Origin: Lachnotalea sp041821265
Lineage (GTDB): Bacteria; Bacillota; Clostridia; Lachnospirales; Lachnospiraceae
Length of the DNA: 64,000 bases
Assembly (NCBI GenBank): GCA_041821265.1
Contig: JBGUEQ010000017.1
Coordinates: 1-64,000 of the forward strand
Direction: 5' to 3'
Made by a program: the position numbers and the translations under genes. The stretch's first letter is position 1. Each line of letters begins with the position of its first letter. This document shows positions 53,536-61,819 of the stretch, piece by piece. The notes below the pieces were generated by a model. It saw nothing but the letters and a program-made list of their open reading frames with translations, did not search any database and was not told the origin of the DNA.

Positions 53536-55527
53536 ATGAATTTGAATAAAGGACAAGCAGAGGCTGTAAAGCATGTAAATGGCCCTTGTATTGTGGTTGC
53601 ACCACCTGGAAGTGGCAAAACTATGGTTATTACTCAAAGAACAAAGTATTTAATTGAAAAATGCGGCATTAATCCCGCGAATATTTTAGTGATTACGTTT
53701 ACAAAGGCGGCTGCATCAGAAATGAAGGAGCGTTTTACTAAGCTTATGGGAAAACATACGCCAGTTTCTTTTGGGACGTTTCATGCAATATTTTTTACCG
53801 TATTGCGACATGCTTATGGTTTCAAGGGCGAAAATATTTTACGAGATGAGCAAAGAATTGAATTTTTAAAAGAAATCATTCATAAGACTGAAATGGAAAT
53901 CGATGATGAAATGGAATTTATTTCCGACATAACGAGCGAAATAAGTCTAATTAAGAATGATAGAATATTGTTGGAACATTATTATTCAACAAGTTGTCCA
54001 GAGGATATTTTTCGAAAAATTTATAATGAATATGATAATAAATTAAGGCATGCAAAGTTGATTGATTTTGACGATATGCTTGTATTTTGCTATGAGTTAT
54101 TTAAGGAACGCAAAGATATCCTCAATGCATGGCAGAGCAAATATCAATATATTTTAATTGATGAGTTTCAAGATATCAATAAGATACAGTACGATATTAT
54201 AAGGATGTTAGCAATGCCAAATAATAATTTATTTATTGTTGGCGATGATGATCAGTCAATTTATAGATTTCGAGGAGCTAAACCAGAAATCATGTTAAAT
54301 TTCAGTAAGGATTACACAAAGACAAAGAGTGTACTATTGGATACGAATTATCGATCAACGAAGGCAATTGTTGATGGCGCAGTTAGGGTGATTAAGAACA
54401 ATAAAAGCAGATTTGTTAAGAATATCAACACGATTAACGGTGAAGGTGTACCTATCGTAATTCAAAAATTAAAAGATCAAAATGATGAAAATAAAGTAAT
54501 CTTGGATAAAATTATAGAGTATAGAGAAAAGGGTATTGAATTCTCAGATATTGCAGTGCTATACCGTACCAATACGCAACCCAGAACCTTAATAGAAAAA
54601 TTAATGGAATACAACATTCCGTTTAAAATGCGTGATACTATACCTAACATTTATGACCATTGGATTACAAAAAATATTATTTCATACATTAGTATTGCAA
54701 GAGGATCCAGGGAACGGAAAGAATTTCTCCAGATTATTAATAGACCGAAACGTTATGTAAGTAGAGAGTGTATTGATAACATGCAGATATCATTTGAAAA
54801 TTTAAGCGAATATTATAAAGAGAAAGACTGGATGGTAGAACGTATCAATAAGCTAGAATATGACCTGAAAATGTTAACTAAAATGCCACCCTATGCCGCT
54901 ATTAATTATATTCGACAAGGAATTGGATATGAGGAATATTTAAAAGAATATGCAGCTTTTAGAAAAATTAAACCAGAAGAGTTGATTGAAACACTAAATG
55001 AAATTCAAGAAGGCGCAAAAGCGTTTAAAACCTATGAAGAATGGTTTACACATATACAAGAGTATACCAATGAACTTAGAGCACAAGTGAAAAATAGAAA
55101 TAATAACTTTAATAGTGTTTCACTAGCTACGATGCATAGTTCAAAAGGATTAGAGTATAAAAAAGTATTCATTATAGATGTCAATGAGGGAATAACCCCA
55201 TTTCGGAAAGCGGTTGTAGAGGCTGATTTAGAAGAGGAAAGACGCATGTTTTATGTGGCGCTTACACGAGCCAAAGAAGAATTATTTGTGTATTCATTGG
55301 AAGAGCGTTTGGGTAAGAAGATGGATATTTCTAGATTTGTGGGAGAAATGATTGTGAGTAAAGATGAATTAGTTCCAACGGCCGAAATAATACATAAGAA
55401 ATATGGAGAAGGAATTATAAAAGCAGTGGATAATGGAAAATTAATTATTTATTTCAAGAAAACAGAAAAGGTATTAGTATTAGATGCTAATTTCTGTATT
55501 AGCAATCAATTTATAGTACTAAAGTAA
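53536..55527 (+). CDS. UvrD/PcrA-family superfamily 1 DNA helicase (short form)
   Basis: 663 residues from ATG 53536 (TGGAGG 6 nt upstream; ATG 53524 overlaps the ribosome binding site). Motif I APPGSGKT, motif II IDEFQDIN, motif III GDDDQSIYRFRGA, motif IV DTNYRST, motif V ATMHSSKGLEYKKVF and motif VI VALTRAKEELFVY are all present. The C-terminal 50 residues (KYGEGIIKAVDNGKLIIYFK) look like the Tudor-type domain by which PcrA binds RNA polymerase. It is shorter than typical PcrA, so it may be a second, accessory UvrD. A small gene follows. Confidence 0.93.
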   Translation: MNLNKGQAEAVKHVNGPCIVVAPPGSGKTMVITQRTKYLIEKCGINPANILVITFTKAAASEMKERFTKLMGKHTPVSFGTFHAIFFTVLRHAYGFKGENILRDEQRIEFLKEIIHKTEMEIDDEMEFISDITSEISLIKNDRILLEHYYSTSCPEDIFRKIYNEYDNKLRHAKLIDFDDMLVFCYELFKERKDILNAWQSKYQYILIDEFQDINKIQYDIIRMLAMPNNNLFIVGDDDQSIYRFRGAKPEIMLNFSKDYTKTKSVLLDTNYRSTKAIVDGAVRVIKNNKSRFVKNINTINGEGVPIVIQKLKDQNDENKVILDKIIEYREKGIEFSDIAVLYRTNTQPRTLIEKLMEYNIPFKMRDTIPNIYDHWITKNIISYISIARGSRERKEFLQIINRPKRYVSRECIDNMQISFENLSEYYKEKDWMVERINKLEYDLKMLTKMPPYAAINYIRQGIGYEEYLKEYAAFRKIKPEELIETLNEIQEGAKAFKTYEEWFTHIQEYTNELRAQVKNRNNNFNSVSLATMHSSKGLEYKKVFIIDVNEGITPFRKAVVEADLEEERRMFYVALTRAKEELFVYSLEERLGKKMDISRFVGEMIVSKDELVPTAEIIHKKYGEGIIKAVDNGKLIIYFKKTEKVLVLDANFCISNQFIVLK

Positions 55528-55582
55528 AGCGTTACAGTTTGCTTTTACTATTTACTTTCAAAAAATTGATAGGAGGATTTGT

Positions 55583-55873
55583 ATGATAAATAATGAACAT
55601 TTTGTTTCTTTGAATTTTCTTAAAAAGGAAAATTATTCAGGAAGTATGCAAGGAATGCGTTATAGACTTAGAAAACAGGGCGAAAAAGAAGAATTAAAAT
55701 TAGTTGTAGCAATATGGACAGAACCATTTTCTTATCCAGCTACAGCAGAAGAACAAAAACAATATAAAGAATTTGTTTTTAATGAGGATGGAATAAATCA
55801 GGCAGTTGATTGGCTTAATGAGCAATATGAGATACAAAGAGAATTATGGGATAGCGTTAATCCATATAAATAA
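55583..55873 (+). CDS. Small conserved-looking protein of unknown function
   Basis: 96 residues, no membrane segment or signal peptide. Notable segments are MQGMRYRLRKQG, LKLVVAIWTEPFSYPATAEEQK and GINQAVDWLNEQY. AGGAGG is 8 nt before the ATG and the codon pattern matches its neighbours, so it is a real gene. It lies 55 bp after the helicase and may be cotranscribed with it. I do not recognise the family. Confidence 0.75.
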   Translation: MINNEHFVSLNFLKKENYSGSMQGMRYRLRKQGEKEELKLVVAIWTEPFSYPATAEEQKQYKEFVFNEDGINQAVDWLNEQYEIQRELWDSVNPYK

Positions 55874-55971
55874 ATAAATAAATAACGCTTATATAGAGAA
55901 TAGGAGTAAGTGGTAACTTCTATTCTTTACACAAGCGCTATATGAAAGCAAGTTATGATAGAAAATTAAAA

Positions 55972-56005
55972 TACAGCAGTGCTATTCTGTTACAATATTG
56001 CTGTA
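55972..56005. terminator. Hairpin between convergent genes
   Basis: TACAGCA/TGCTGTA arms with a long loop; an AGAATAG/CTATTCT hairpin lies just upstream (about 55897-55926). One or both may end the flanking genes, but neither has a clear T-run. Confidence 0.4.
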
Positions 56006-56018
56006 GATAAGCCATTTT

Positions 56019-56399
56019 CTATTCTTTCTCTTCTTCATCTTCTTCTAAATCATCAAATTCCTGAGCATCAATTAATTCATCGAAAGCATCAGCAACGATT
56101 TCATATTCCTCATCATCGTCGATGTTTGTTAATTCAGGTTCTTCGTTTTCACCTTCAGTATAACGATATAAGAATACTTCACCATCCTCATTATCACCTT
56201 TATCATCAAGTGGAAGTAGTGCAATATAATCTTGACCGTTAACAGGGAAAATGGTTAGTATAGCACATTCCACAACGGTATCATCATCTAATGTCAATGT
56301 AACGGTAGATTCTACGTCAAATCCAGTTTCTTCATTGCAACCGCAGTCACAATTTTCTTCACTGCAACCGCAGTTACAAGTTTCTTCATGTTCACTCAT
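56019..56399 (-). CDS. DUF1292 acidic protein with Cys-rich N-terminus
   Basis: 126 residues. The N-terminus holds two CxCGC-type clusters (CNCGCSEENCDCGC), which could bind metal. The central DUF1292 domain reads VTLTLDDDTVVECAILTIFPVNGQDYIALLP. The C-terminal third is highly acidic. The family (YrzB-like) is widespread in Firmicutes and without known function. On the minus strand AAAGAGGA precedes the ATG. Confidence 0.85.
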   Translation of the reverse strand: MSEHEETCNCGCSEENCDCGCNEETGFDVESTVTLTLDDDTVVECAILTIFPVNGQDYIALLPLDDKGDNEDGEVFLYRYTEGENEEPELTNIDDDEEYEIVADAFDELIDAQEFDDLEEDEEEKE

Positions 56400-56686
56400 T
56401 TATTAATCCTCTTTTCATTTTTATAAATATTATACTTAAGTATAATAAAATATGGACATTTTTAATGTATCAGAATTATGATTTAAATGCAAGAAAAATA
56501 TGGGTTAAACTTTTCGATTTTAGAACTAAAAAAACTTTTGCATTCATATAATTAATATAATAAGTACCAATTATATTAATTATATGAAAAAAAGATAAGA
56601 AATTGAGAAAAATGTGTTGACTTTATTCAGTTTTATAATAAAATGAGAATGATAGAATTTTATAAAATTTGAGAGGAGAAACTTTC

Positions 56687-57439
56687 GTGGTTAGCAGTAG
56701 TACAAGTGAAGAACGTACCGGTCAAGGTTACAAAGATAATAATAGTAGTAATAATAATGGGGTGAGGCGTGAATATAAGCCTAGAAGCTATAACAAAGAC
56801 TATAAATCCGGAACAGATGGTGAGAAAAAAGATTACAGAAGTGCTAATACTGGTGAAAGAAAAGAATACAGAGGCCAGAATAACACGGAAAGAAAAGATT
56901 ATAAAAGTAATTATAATAATAGTAATGGAAATACCACCGAAAGAAAAGATTATAGAAGTAGTAATAGCAATACCACTGAAAGAAAAGATTACAGAAGTAA
57001 CACTGGCACAGGCACAGGCACCGGAAACAATTATAAAAAAAGGGATGGAAGTGAAAGACCATATAATAACAACAGATATAATAAAGACGGTGATGGATAT
57101 GGTCAATCAAGAGATTCAAGATCGGGGAATAACCACGGTAAAGATTTTAAGAATAGTTATAATAATTCTAAAGATTATGGTCGTAACAATGATTCAAGAG
57201 GTGGCGCGTCTCAACAAAAGGAGACAAAGGTTAAAGAGCAACAGCCAGATAAAGTTGATATTGTTAAGCGCCTAGAAAAAGAAAAGAAGGTAATGCAAAA
57301 GAAAACTGAAAATAGCAAAAAAGCAAAAGCAGCTAATGCAAGACCACAAGTAAAAGTGAAAAGAACAAATAATATTGATTGGACAAAAGAATATGAAAAC
57401 GATTCGTTTGAGGATGACGATTCTTTTTATACTTATTAA
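56687..57439 (+). CDS. Disordered basic repeat protein (ERKDYR repeats)
   Basis: About 250 residues from GTG 56687, 9 nt after GGAG. Residues 1-190 are of very low complexity (Asn, Ser, Lys, Arg, Tyr, Gly, Asp), with at least five copies of an ERK(D/E)YR(S) motif and RSGNN/YNNSKDY-type segments. The C-terminal 65 residues look ordered: a Lys/Glu helix (KVDIVKRLEKEKKVMQKK), a basic patch (RPQVKVKRTNNIDWTKEY) and an acidic tail ending DDSFYTY. No membrane or secretion signal. The composition resembles RNA- or nucleic-acid-binding disordered proteins; that is inference. I recognise no family. Confidence 0.75.
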   Translation: MVSSSTSEERTGQGYKDNNSSNNNGVRREYKPRSYNKDYKSGTDGEKKDYRSANTGERKEYRGQNNTERKDYKSNYNNSNGNTTERKDYRSSNSNTTERKDYRSNTGTGTGTGNNYKKRDGSERPYNNNRYNKDGDGYGQSRDSRSGNNHGKDFKNSYNNSKDYGRNNDSRGGASQQKETKVKEQQPDKVDIVKRLEKEKKVMQKKTENSKKAKAANARPQVKVKRTNNIDWTKEYENDSFEDDDSFYTY

Positions 57440-57451
57440 TAATTAAATAAA

Positions 57452-57482
57452 AAATAAAAAGATATATATCTTTTTATTTAAT
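57452..57482 (+). terminator. Terminator after the repeat protein gene
   Basis: A 28-bp perfect palindrome, AAATAAAAAGATA with its complement, containing a T5 run in the distal arm. Confidence 0.75.
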
Positions 57483-57530
57483 AAAAAGCCATATTTGACT
57501 TATAACATCAAACAAATTAATAATAATTTT

Positions 57531-57652
57531 TGTAACTATTGAGTATCCAAACGCGAGGGGTCGCAAAGCCCCAAGTTGAGTAACACTACAATGTTATTTT
57601 CTGGCATTATGTGTGCAGCGCGATTGGAAACTATAAAACTACTGAATAGTTA
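57531..57652. repeat. Split copy of the dispersed palindrome enclosing a structured insert
   Basis: The left end TAACTATTGAGTA (57533-57545) and right end TACTGAATAGTTA (57640-57652) are complementary at 12 of 13 bases. Between them are about 94 bp that are unusually GC-rich for the region. They hold a CGCG/CGCG pairing around GGGG/CCCC (57557-57572) and TAACA/TGTTA (about 57581-57596) hairpins. No open frame. Confidence 0.65.
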
Positions 57653-57723
57653 AAATTTATTTATTAGGAATGGAAATGATATAAGATAACGTATGGCTTT
57701 TGTAATTTAAAGAGAAAATACTA

Positions 57724-57751
57724 TTGCGAAAATGTCAAAATATGTTAGAAT
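57724..57751 (+). promoter_or_regulatory. Promoter of the zinc-ribbon gene
   Basis: TTGCGA (57724-57729), a 16-bp spacer and TAGAAT (57746-57751), about 65 bp before the start codon. Confidence 0.5.
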
Positions 57752-57816
57752 AAATATAAATAATTAGAAATTGACATAGACGGATTTTAATATAACGAAA
57801 TAACGAGGTGAAGATA

Positions 57817-58287
57817 ATGGCTGAAATACGTTTGGAACTAGCGGCAGATCCGGCGAAATGTCCAAAATGTGGAGGAGATTATAAACAAGTTGTTCCAGAA
57901 GCAGTAAAATGTAGTAAGTGCAATTTTGAAGAAATTAGTACATTTGGTAGAGTAAAAGAATACATAGACAAAAATGGATTGCCTACAGTATCAGAGGTTG
58001 CGAAAGCATGCAATGTTCCAATAAGGAAAATTGATAAGTATCTTAGAAGTGGACAGTTAGAAATACCGGAGAGTTCAGATGTATTTATCAGCTGTAAAAA
58101 GTGTGGAATTGATATAAGATTTGGTAAATATTGCAAGCAATGTGCTGCGATTTTAATAAAAGATTTATCTAGCTCAATTGAAGTAAAAGAAAGTGAAATC
58201 GGTGAAATACCTAGAAAATTTGAAGGCAAAATGCGGTACATGAATAAAGAGAAGGAGAGAAACAAAACGATGCAACATCAAAAATAA
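57817..58287 (+). CDS. Zinc-ribbon / MerR-like protein related to flagellar-operon protein TIGR03826 (YvyF type)
   Basis: 156 residues from ATG 57817, 6 nt after GAGGTG. The N-terminal zinc ribbon (CPKCGGDY ... CSKCNF), a helix-turn-helix (GLPTVSEVAKACNVPIRKIDKYLRSGQL) and a second zinc ribbon (CKKCGIDIRFGKYCKQC) follow in order. This resembles YvyF/TIGR03826 proteins encoded near flagellar genes and the anti-sigma factor FlgM. No flagellar gene is adjacent here, so the role is uncertain. It may bind DNA. Confidence 0.7.
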   Translation: MAEIRLELAADPAKCPKCGGDYKQVVPEAVKCSKCNFEEISTFGRVKEYIDKNGLPTVSEVAKACNVPIRKIDKYLRSGQLEIPESSDVFISCKKCGIDIRFGKYCKQCAAILIKDLSSSIEVKESEIGEIPRKFEGKMRYMNKEKERNKTMQHQK

Positions 58288-58355
58288 AAGGTAAAATATT
58301 ACATAAATGTAAAATGCTTTGTGGCAATACATTGAATATAAATTATAAATATTTT

Positions 58356-58418
58356 AAAAGATATATTTGCAAAGTGGGTAGATTGAAGGATGTCCCATTA
58401 CGTGAAGTATCTTTTTTA
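58356..58418 (+). terminator. Terminator or attenuator upstream of the adenine deaminase gene
   Basis: AAAAGATA (58356-58363) pairs with TATCTTTT (58408-58415), followed by more T, and GTGGG/CCCAT pairs inside. It is about 60 bp before the start codon. It could end the upstream gene or attenuate ade. I see no purine-riboswitch consensus. Confidence 0.45.
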
Positions 58419-58474
58419 TTTACTAAAAAAGTTGTTTTAAGATAGCTGTGTATGGCGGCAGAATGAAGGTATTT

Positions 58475-60217
58475 ATGGAAAAACAAACACTAAAAAAACT
58501 AATTGATGTAGCAGCAGGACGTATACCAGCTGACATGGTCATAAAAAATGTAAAAGTTGTGGATGTATATGGCTCCAAAATTATTGAAGGGAAAAGTATT
58601 GCAATATGTGACGGAGTGATTGTGGGAGTTGGCGAATACGAGGGCATCAATGAAATAGACGCCAAGGGGCAATACGCTGCTCCTGGATTTATTGATTCAC
58701 ATATTCATATTGAATCTGCCTATGTTACACCAGAAGAGATTGGAAGACTTTTGGTTCCTCATGGAGGTACGACGATTATTGCAGATCCACATGAAATCGT
58801 AAATGTTTGCGGTATGAGCGGTATGAAGTACATGATTGAGGCTTCACAAGAAACAAAATTGGACATTCAATATATGTTGCCATCCTGTGTTCCAGCAACT
58901 CCCTTTGAGCATGCGGGTGCTATCATAGATGCAAAAACAATGAAAGAGCCAATTAAGGAGAAACAAATTCTTGGACTAGGCGAGTTTATGAACTATCCGG
59001 GTGTAATATTGGCGGATGATGAAGTATTAAATAAATTACTTGTTGCAATTAACGAGAATAAATTGATTGATGGGCATAGTCCCAATGTTTATGGCAATGA
59101 ATTAAATGCCTATGCAGTATCTAAAATTCGTACGGATCATGAGTGTGCTACAGTTGAGGAAGTGCTGGATCGTATTTCACGTGGTATTTATGTACTTTTG
59201 CGTGAAGGGTCAGCATGTCATAATCTTAGAGATAATGTAAAGGCATTAACACCAGCAAATAGTCGTCGTTGTCTTCTCTGTTCCGATGACCGTCAGCCTA
59301 AGACGATTTTAGAGGAAGGACATTTGGATAATCATCTTCAAATCTGTGTAGAAGAGGGAGTGGACCCAATTGTAGCAATACAAATGGCTACGTTGAATGC
59401 AGCAGAATGCTTTCGACTAGAAGACCGTGGAGCTATTGCACCAGGGCTTCGTGCCGATATTGTTTTGTTAGATAATTTAAAAGAATTTAATGTTAAAAGA
59501 GTATTGATTCAAGGAGAAGAAGTTGCCATCAACGGGCGTTACTTGCCAGAAATAAAACGCTTTGATTACTCAGAGGTACGAACCCATTTCCGGGTGAAGG
59601 ATTTTTCTCTTGAGAAATTAAGTCTTAAATTGAAAACAAATCATGTAAATATAATTGATATTCTTCCAGGTGGGGCAGTAACTGCAAAAGGTACTGCTGT
59701 AGTTGCTATAGATGAAAAAGGCGAATTTCTTTTTCAACCAGAGCAAGATATTGTGAAAGTAGCGGTTGTGGAACGCCATAATAATACTGGAAATGTAGCG
59801 GTTGCATTGCTGCGTGGTTATGGAATAAAAGCAGGTGCAATTGCAATATCTATTGCACATGATTCTCATAATATTATTACGGTAGGAACCACTGATTTCG
59901 ATATGAAATTTGCAGTTGAGATGTTGATTGAACAAGGTGGTGGAATTATTCTAGTAAAAAATGGAGAGATTTTGAACTATATGCCTATGGTAGTTGGTGG
60001 TATTATGAGTGATCAAAGTGGTGAATGGGTAGATGAAAAATTGAGTACAATTCATGCAGATGCGCATTCTATATTAGGAATTAATGAAGCGGTGGAACCT
60101 GTAATGACTCTTTGTTTTATGTCACTTCCGGTTATACCAGAGGTTAAGATAACGGATATGGGACTTTTTGATGTTACACAATTTAAATTTATTCCAATAG
60201 AAGTGCAGGAAAATTAA
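58475..60217 (+). CDS. ade: Adenine deaminase
   Basis: 580 residues; converts adenine to hypoxanthine and ammonia in purine salvage. The amidohydrolase metal site is GFIDSHIHIES; further ligands lie in DPHEIVNV, DGHSPNV and SDDRQP. The C-terminal domain GTTDFDMKFAVEMLIEQGGGIILVKNG is AdeC-specific. ATG 58475 is preferred (AAGG 5 nt upstream and MEKQTLKKLIDVAAGR aligns with known starts); ATG 58463 is also in frame. Confidence 0.95.
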   Translation: MEKQTLKKLIDVAAGRIPADMVIKNVKVVDVYGSKIIEGKSIAICDGVIVGVGEYEGINEIDAKGQYAAPGFIDSHIHIESAYVTPEEIGRLLVPHGGTTIIADPHEIVNVCGMSGMKYMIEASQETKLDIQYMLPSCVPATPFEHAGAIIDAKTMKEPIKEKQILGLGEFMNYPGVILADDEVLNKLLVAINENKLIDGHSPNVYGNELNAYAVSKIRTDHECATVEEVLDRISRGIYVLLREGSACHNLRDNVKALTPANSRRCLLCSDDRQPKTILEEGHLDNHLQICVEEGVDPIVAIQMATLNAAECFRLEDRGAIAPGLRADIVLLDNLKEFNVKRVLIQGEEVAINGRYLPEIKRFDYSEVRTHFRVKDFSLEKLSLKLKTNHVNIIDILPGGAVTAKGTAVVAIDEKGEFLFQPEQDIVKVAVVERHNNTGNVAVALLRGYGIKAGAIAISIAHDSHNIITVGTTDFDMKFAVEMLIEQGGGIILVKNGEILNYMPMVVGGIMSDQSGEWVDEKLSTIHADAHSILGINEAVEPVMTLCFMSLPVIPEVKITDMGLFDVTQFKFIPIEVQEN

Positions 60218-60234
60218 TTAAAAGAGTCATAAAT

Positions 60235-60260
60235 GTAAATATGAAAGTACTAGATAGTTA
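60235..60260. repeat. Degenerate copy F of the dispersed palindrome
   Basis: TAAATATGAAAGTACTAGATAGTTA; its complement TAACTATCTAGTACTTTCATA matches the family consensus with a few changes. Confidence 0.55.
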
Positions 60261-60275
60261 GGAATCAATAATGAT

Positions 60276-60326
60276 AAAGCTGTTGCAATATTTGGCTAAC
60301 CATAGTCAATAGAGCAACAGCTTTTT
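60276..60326 (+). terminator. Terminator after adenine deaminase
   Basis: AAAGCTGTTGC/GCAACAGCTTT arms with a 27-nt loop and a T5 tail that overlaps the repeat beginning at 60324. Confidence 0.8.
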
Positions 60327-60470
60327 AATAGCAAAGTTCTACGAACTTCTTATTAAATAAAAGGTACTATGTGACAAGATGCACATCACGCGGACAGGAA
60401 GTGTGTTGCTATGCAACCCGCGTAGGCGCGAAAGTGTCTGCTTGTAGACACTTTATTCTTTAATAAAATT
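60324..60470. repeat. Three-hairpin dispersed repeat, copy 2
   Basis: Same order as copy 1. Hairpin A is at 60324-60357. Hairpin B pairs ACGCGG (60388-60393) with CCGCGT (60418-60423) around TTGCTATGCAA. Hairpin C is at 60431-60454 (AAAGTGTCT/AGACACTTT). Relative to copy 1, two pairs of hairpin B have changed on both sides (T-A to C-G, T-A to A-T), so the structure is conserved while the sequence drifts. Confidence 0.85.
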
Positions 60471-60490
60471 TCAAAAAGTACTTTACTCAT

Positions 60491-60540
60491 CGTAGTAATT
60501 ATGGTATTATTACTACGACAGACGAAATACGACGGTCGTA
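60491..60540. promoter_or_regulatory. Candidate PadR operator cluster
   Basis: CGTAGTAAT / ATTACTACG (60491-60499, 60509-60517) is followed by the perfect 13-bp palindrome TACGACGGTCGTA (60528-60540). CGTAGTA therefore occurs three times in alternating orientation just upstream of padR, as expected for an autoregulated operator. Confidence 0.6.
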
Positions 60541-60640
60541 GTATAAGAAACAACCGGATAATATATTTTAAAAATTATATTTAGTGAGAAAATATGAATG
60601 AATCAATTCTATACTATAAGAAGATGGAGGCGAAGAACAA

Positions 60641-60970
60641 GTGATTAGTAGCGATATTATTCGTGGATACAATGATATTATAATTTTGTATTTACTAATA
60701 GAAAAATCCTCCTATGGATATGAATTATCTAAGAATATTCGCCAAATTACGAATGAAGAGTACATAATTAAGGAAACAACACTTTATTCTGCTTTTACTA
60801 GGCTTGAGAAAAATGGATATATTGAATCATATTTTGGTGAGGAAACACAGGGAAAGAGAAGAACTTATTTTAAAATTACACAGGAGGGGATTCTTTATTA
60901 CAAAGAGAAGTGTGAAGAATGGCAACTTACAAAAACTGTAGTTAATAAATTTATTAAGGAGATGGAATAG
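60641..60970 (+). CDS. PadR-family transcriptional regulator
   Basis: 109 residues starting with GTG (GGAGGCG 11 nt upstream). The winged helix is complete: DIIILYLLIEKSSYGYELSKNI, TTLYSAFTRLEKNGYIESY and GKRRTYFKITQEGILYYKE. This is the short class that usually represses an adjacent membrane-protein or transporter gene, here the broken gene that starts two bases after its stop. An operator-like cluster lies about 100 bp upstream. Confidence 0.92.
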   Translation: MISSDIIRGYNDIIILYLLIEKSSYGYELSKNIRQITNEEYIIKETTLYSAFTRLEKNGYIESYFGEETQGKRRTYFKITQEGILYYKEKCEEWQLTKTVVNKFIKEME

Positions 60971-60971
60971 T

Positions 60972-61641
60972 ATGGATACAATTAAAAATTATTTAAATAG
61001 TATGTTTAGTAGTTTACCTAAAACAGAGGAAATAAACCGATTAAAATCAGATTTATTAGCAAATATGGAAGATAAATATTATGAATAAAAAAAAGCTGGG
61101 AAATCTGAAAATGAAGCAATTGGTATTGTGATATCTGAGTTTGGTAATATTGATGAAATAGTTAATGAAATGGAGATACAGGTTAATCCAATCCATGAAA
61201 ATCATATGCCGGTAGTACCATTGGAACAAGCAAAACAATTCATTGAAATTAAACAATCAACTTCTCGGATAATAGGAATTGGTGTCTCCCATTATTATAT
61301 TTGTAGGTGCAATGATAAGTGATCCGGCAACGAATTATAGTGTCTCAATATTGCTAATTATAATAGCAAAAGCAGTTTATTTATTTATTACAACAGGTAG
61401 CGTGTCAAGTGCTTGTAAACAATTATTACAAATTGATGAATTTAAGATAGAAAAGAAAAAAGAAAACAAGGTGATTGGAGCAGTAGCTGGTATTGTATGG
61501 CCAATAGCCATATGTATCTTTTTAGTAGCTGGATTAATATATAATCAATGGGCAATATGCTGGATTGTATTTCCGATAACAGGCATTCTGTTTGGTGGTT
61601 TCAGCGCAGTGTACACAACACTTTCAAATAACAAATATTAA
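60972..61641 (+). pseudogene. HAAS/DUF1700-like membrane protein, inactivated
   Basis: Reads MDTIKNYLNSMFSSLPKTEE... to KYYE, then TAA at 61086 where the family would continue (next residues KKAGKSENEAIGIVISEFG in the same frame). A second lesion, a +1 shift near 61277-61285, moves the frame from IIGIGVS to SPIIIFVGAMISDP, after which two or three membrane helices run to 61641. Intact relatives couple to PadR regulators as sensors. One nonsense and one frameshift mean a genuine pseudogene rather than one sequencing slip. Confidence 0.8.
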
Positions 61642-61680
61642 GATAGAGATTCCTGTAATTTTAATTATAGGAATCTTTTA

Positions 61681-61811
61681 AGTAACTATAAAAATTATGT
61701 CATATATTGGCACAGTCCATAAGCAGAGATATAATGCATATGAGGCAATAAAGAATGCAATTTTAGGATATCCTGATTTCATTTTCGAATAGGGCGTCCT
61801 GAATAGTTACC
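61681..61811. repeat. Possible second split copy of the dispersed palindrome
   Basis: AGTAACTATAAA at 61681-61692 and TCCTGAATAGTTACC at 61797-61811 match the two ends of the palindrome but lie about 105 bp apart, as in the copy at 57531. The interior holds a 31-codon frame (61697-61792) without a ribosome binding site. Confidence 0.45.
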
Positions 61812-61819
61812 AATTATAA

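Noticed and set aside
55979..56242. 87-codon plus-strand His/Leu-rich frame
   Set aside because: Antisense of the DUF1292 acidic tail; it starts inside a hairpin and has no ribosome binding site.
56660..57106. 148-codon minus-strand hydrophobic frame resembling a membrane protein
   Set aside because: It mirrors the low-complexity Asn/Lys/Arg codons of the repeat protein gene on the other strand.
61697..61792. 31-codon frame MSYIGTVHKQRY...
   Set aside because: No ribosome binding site and no recognisable family; it may be a remnant, but it cannot be supported as a gene.
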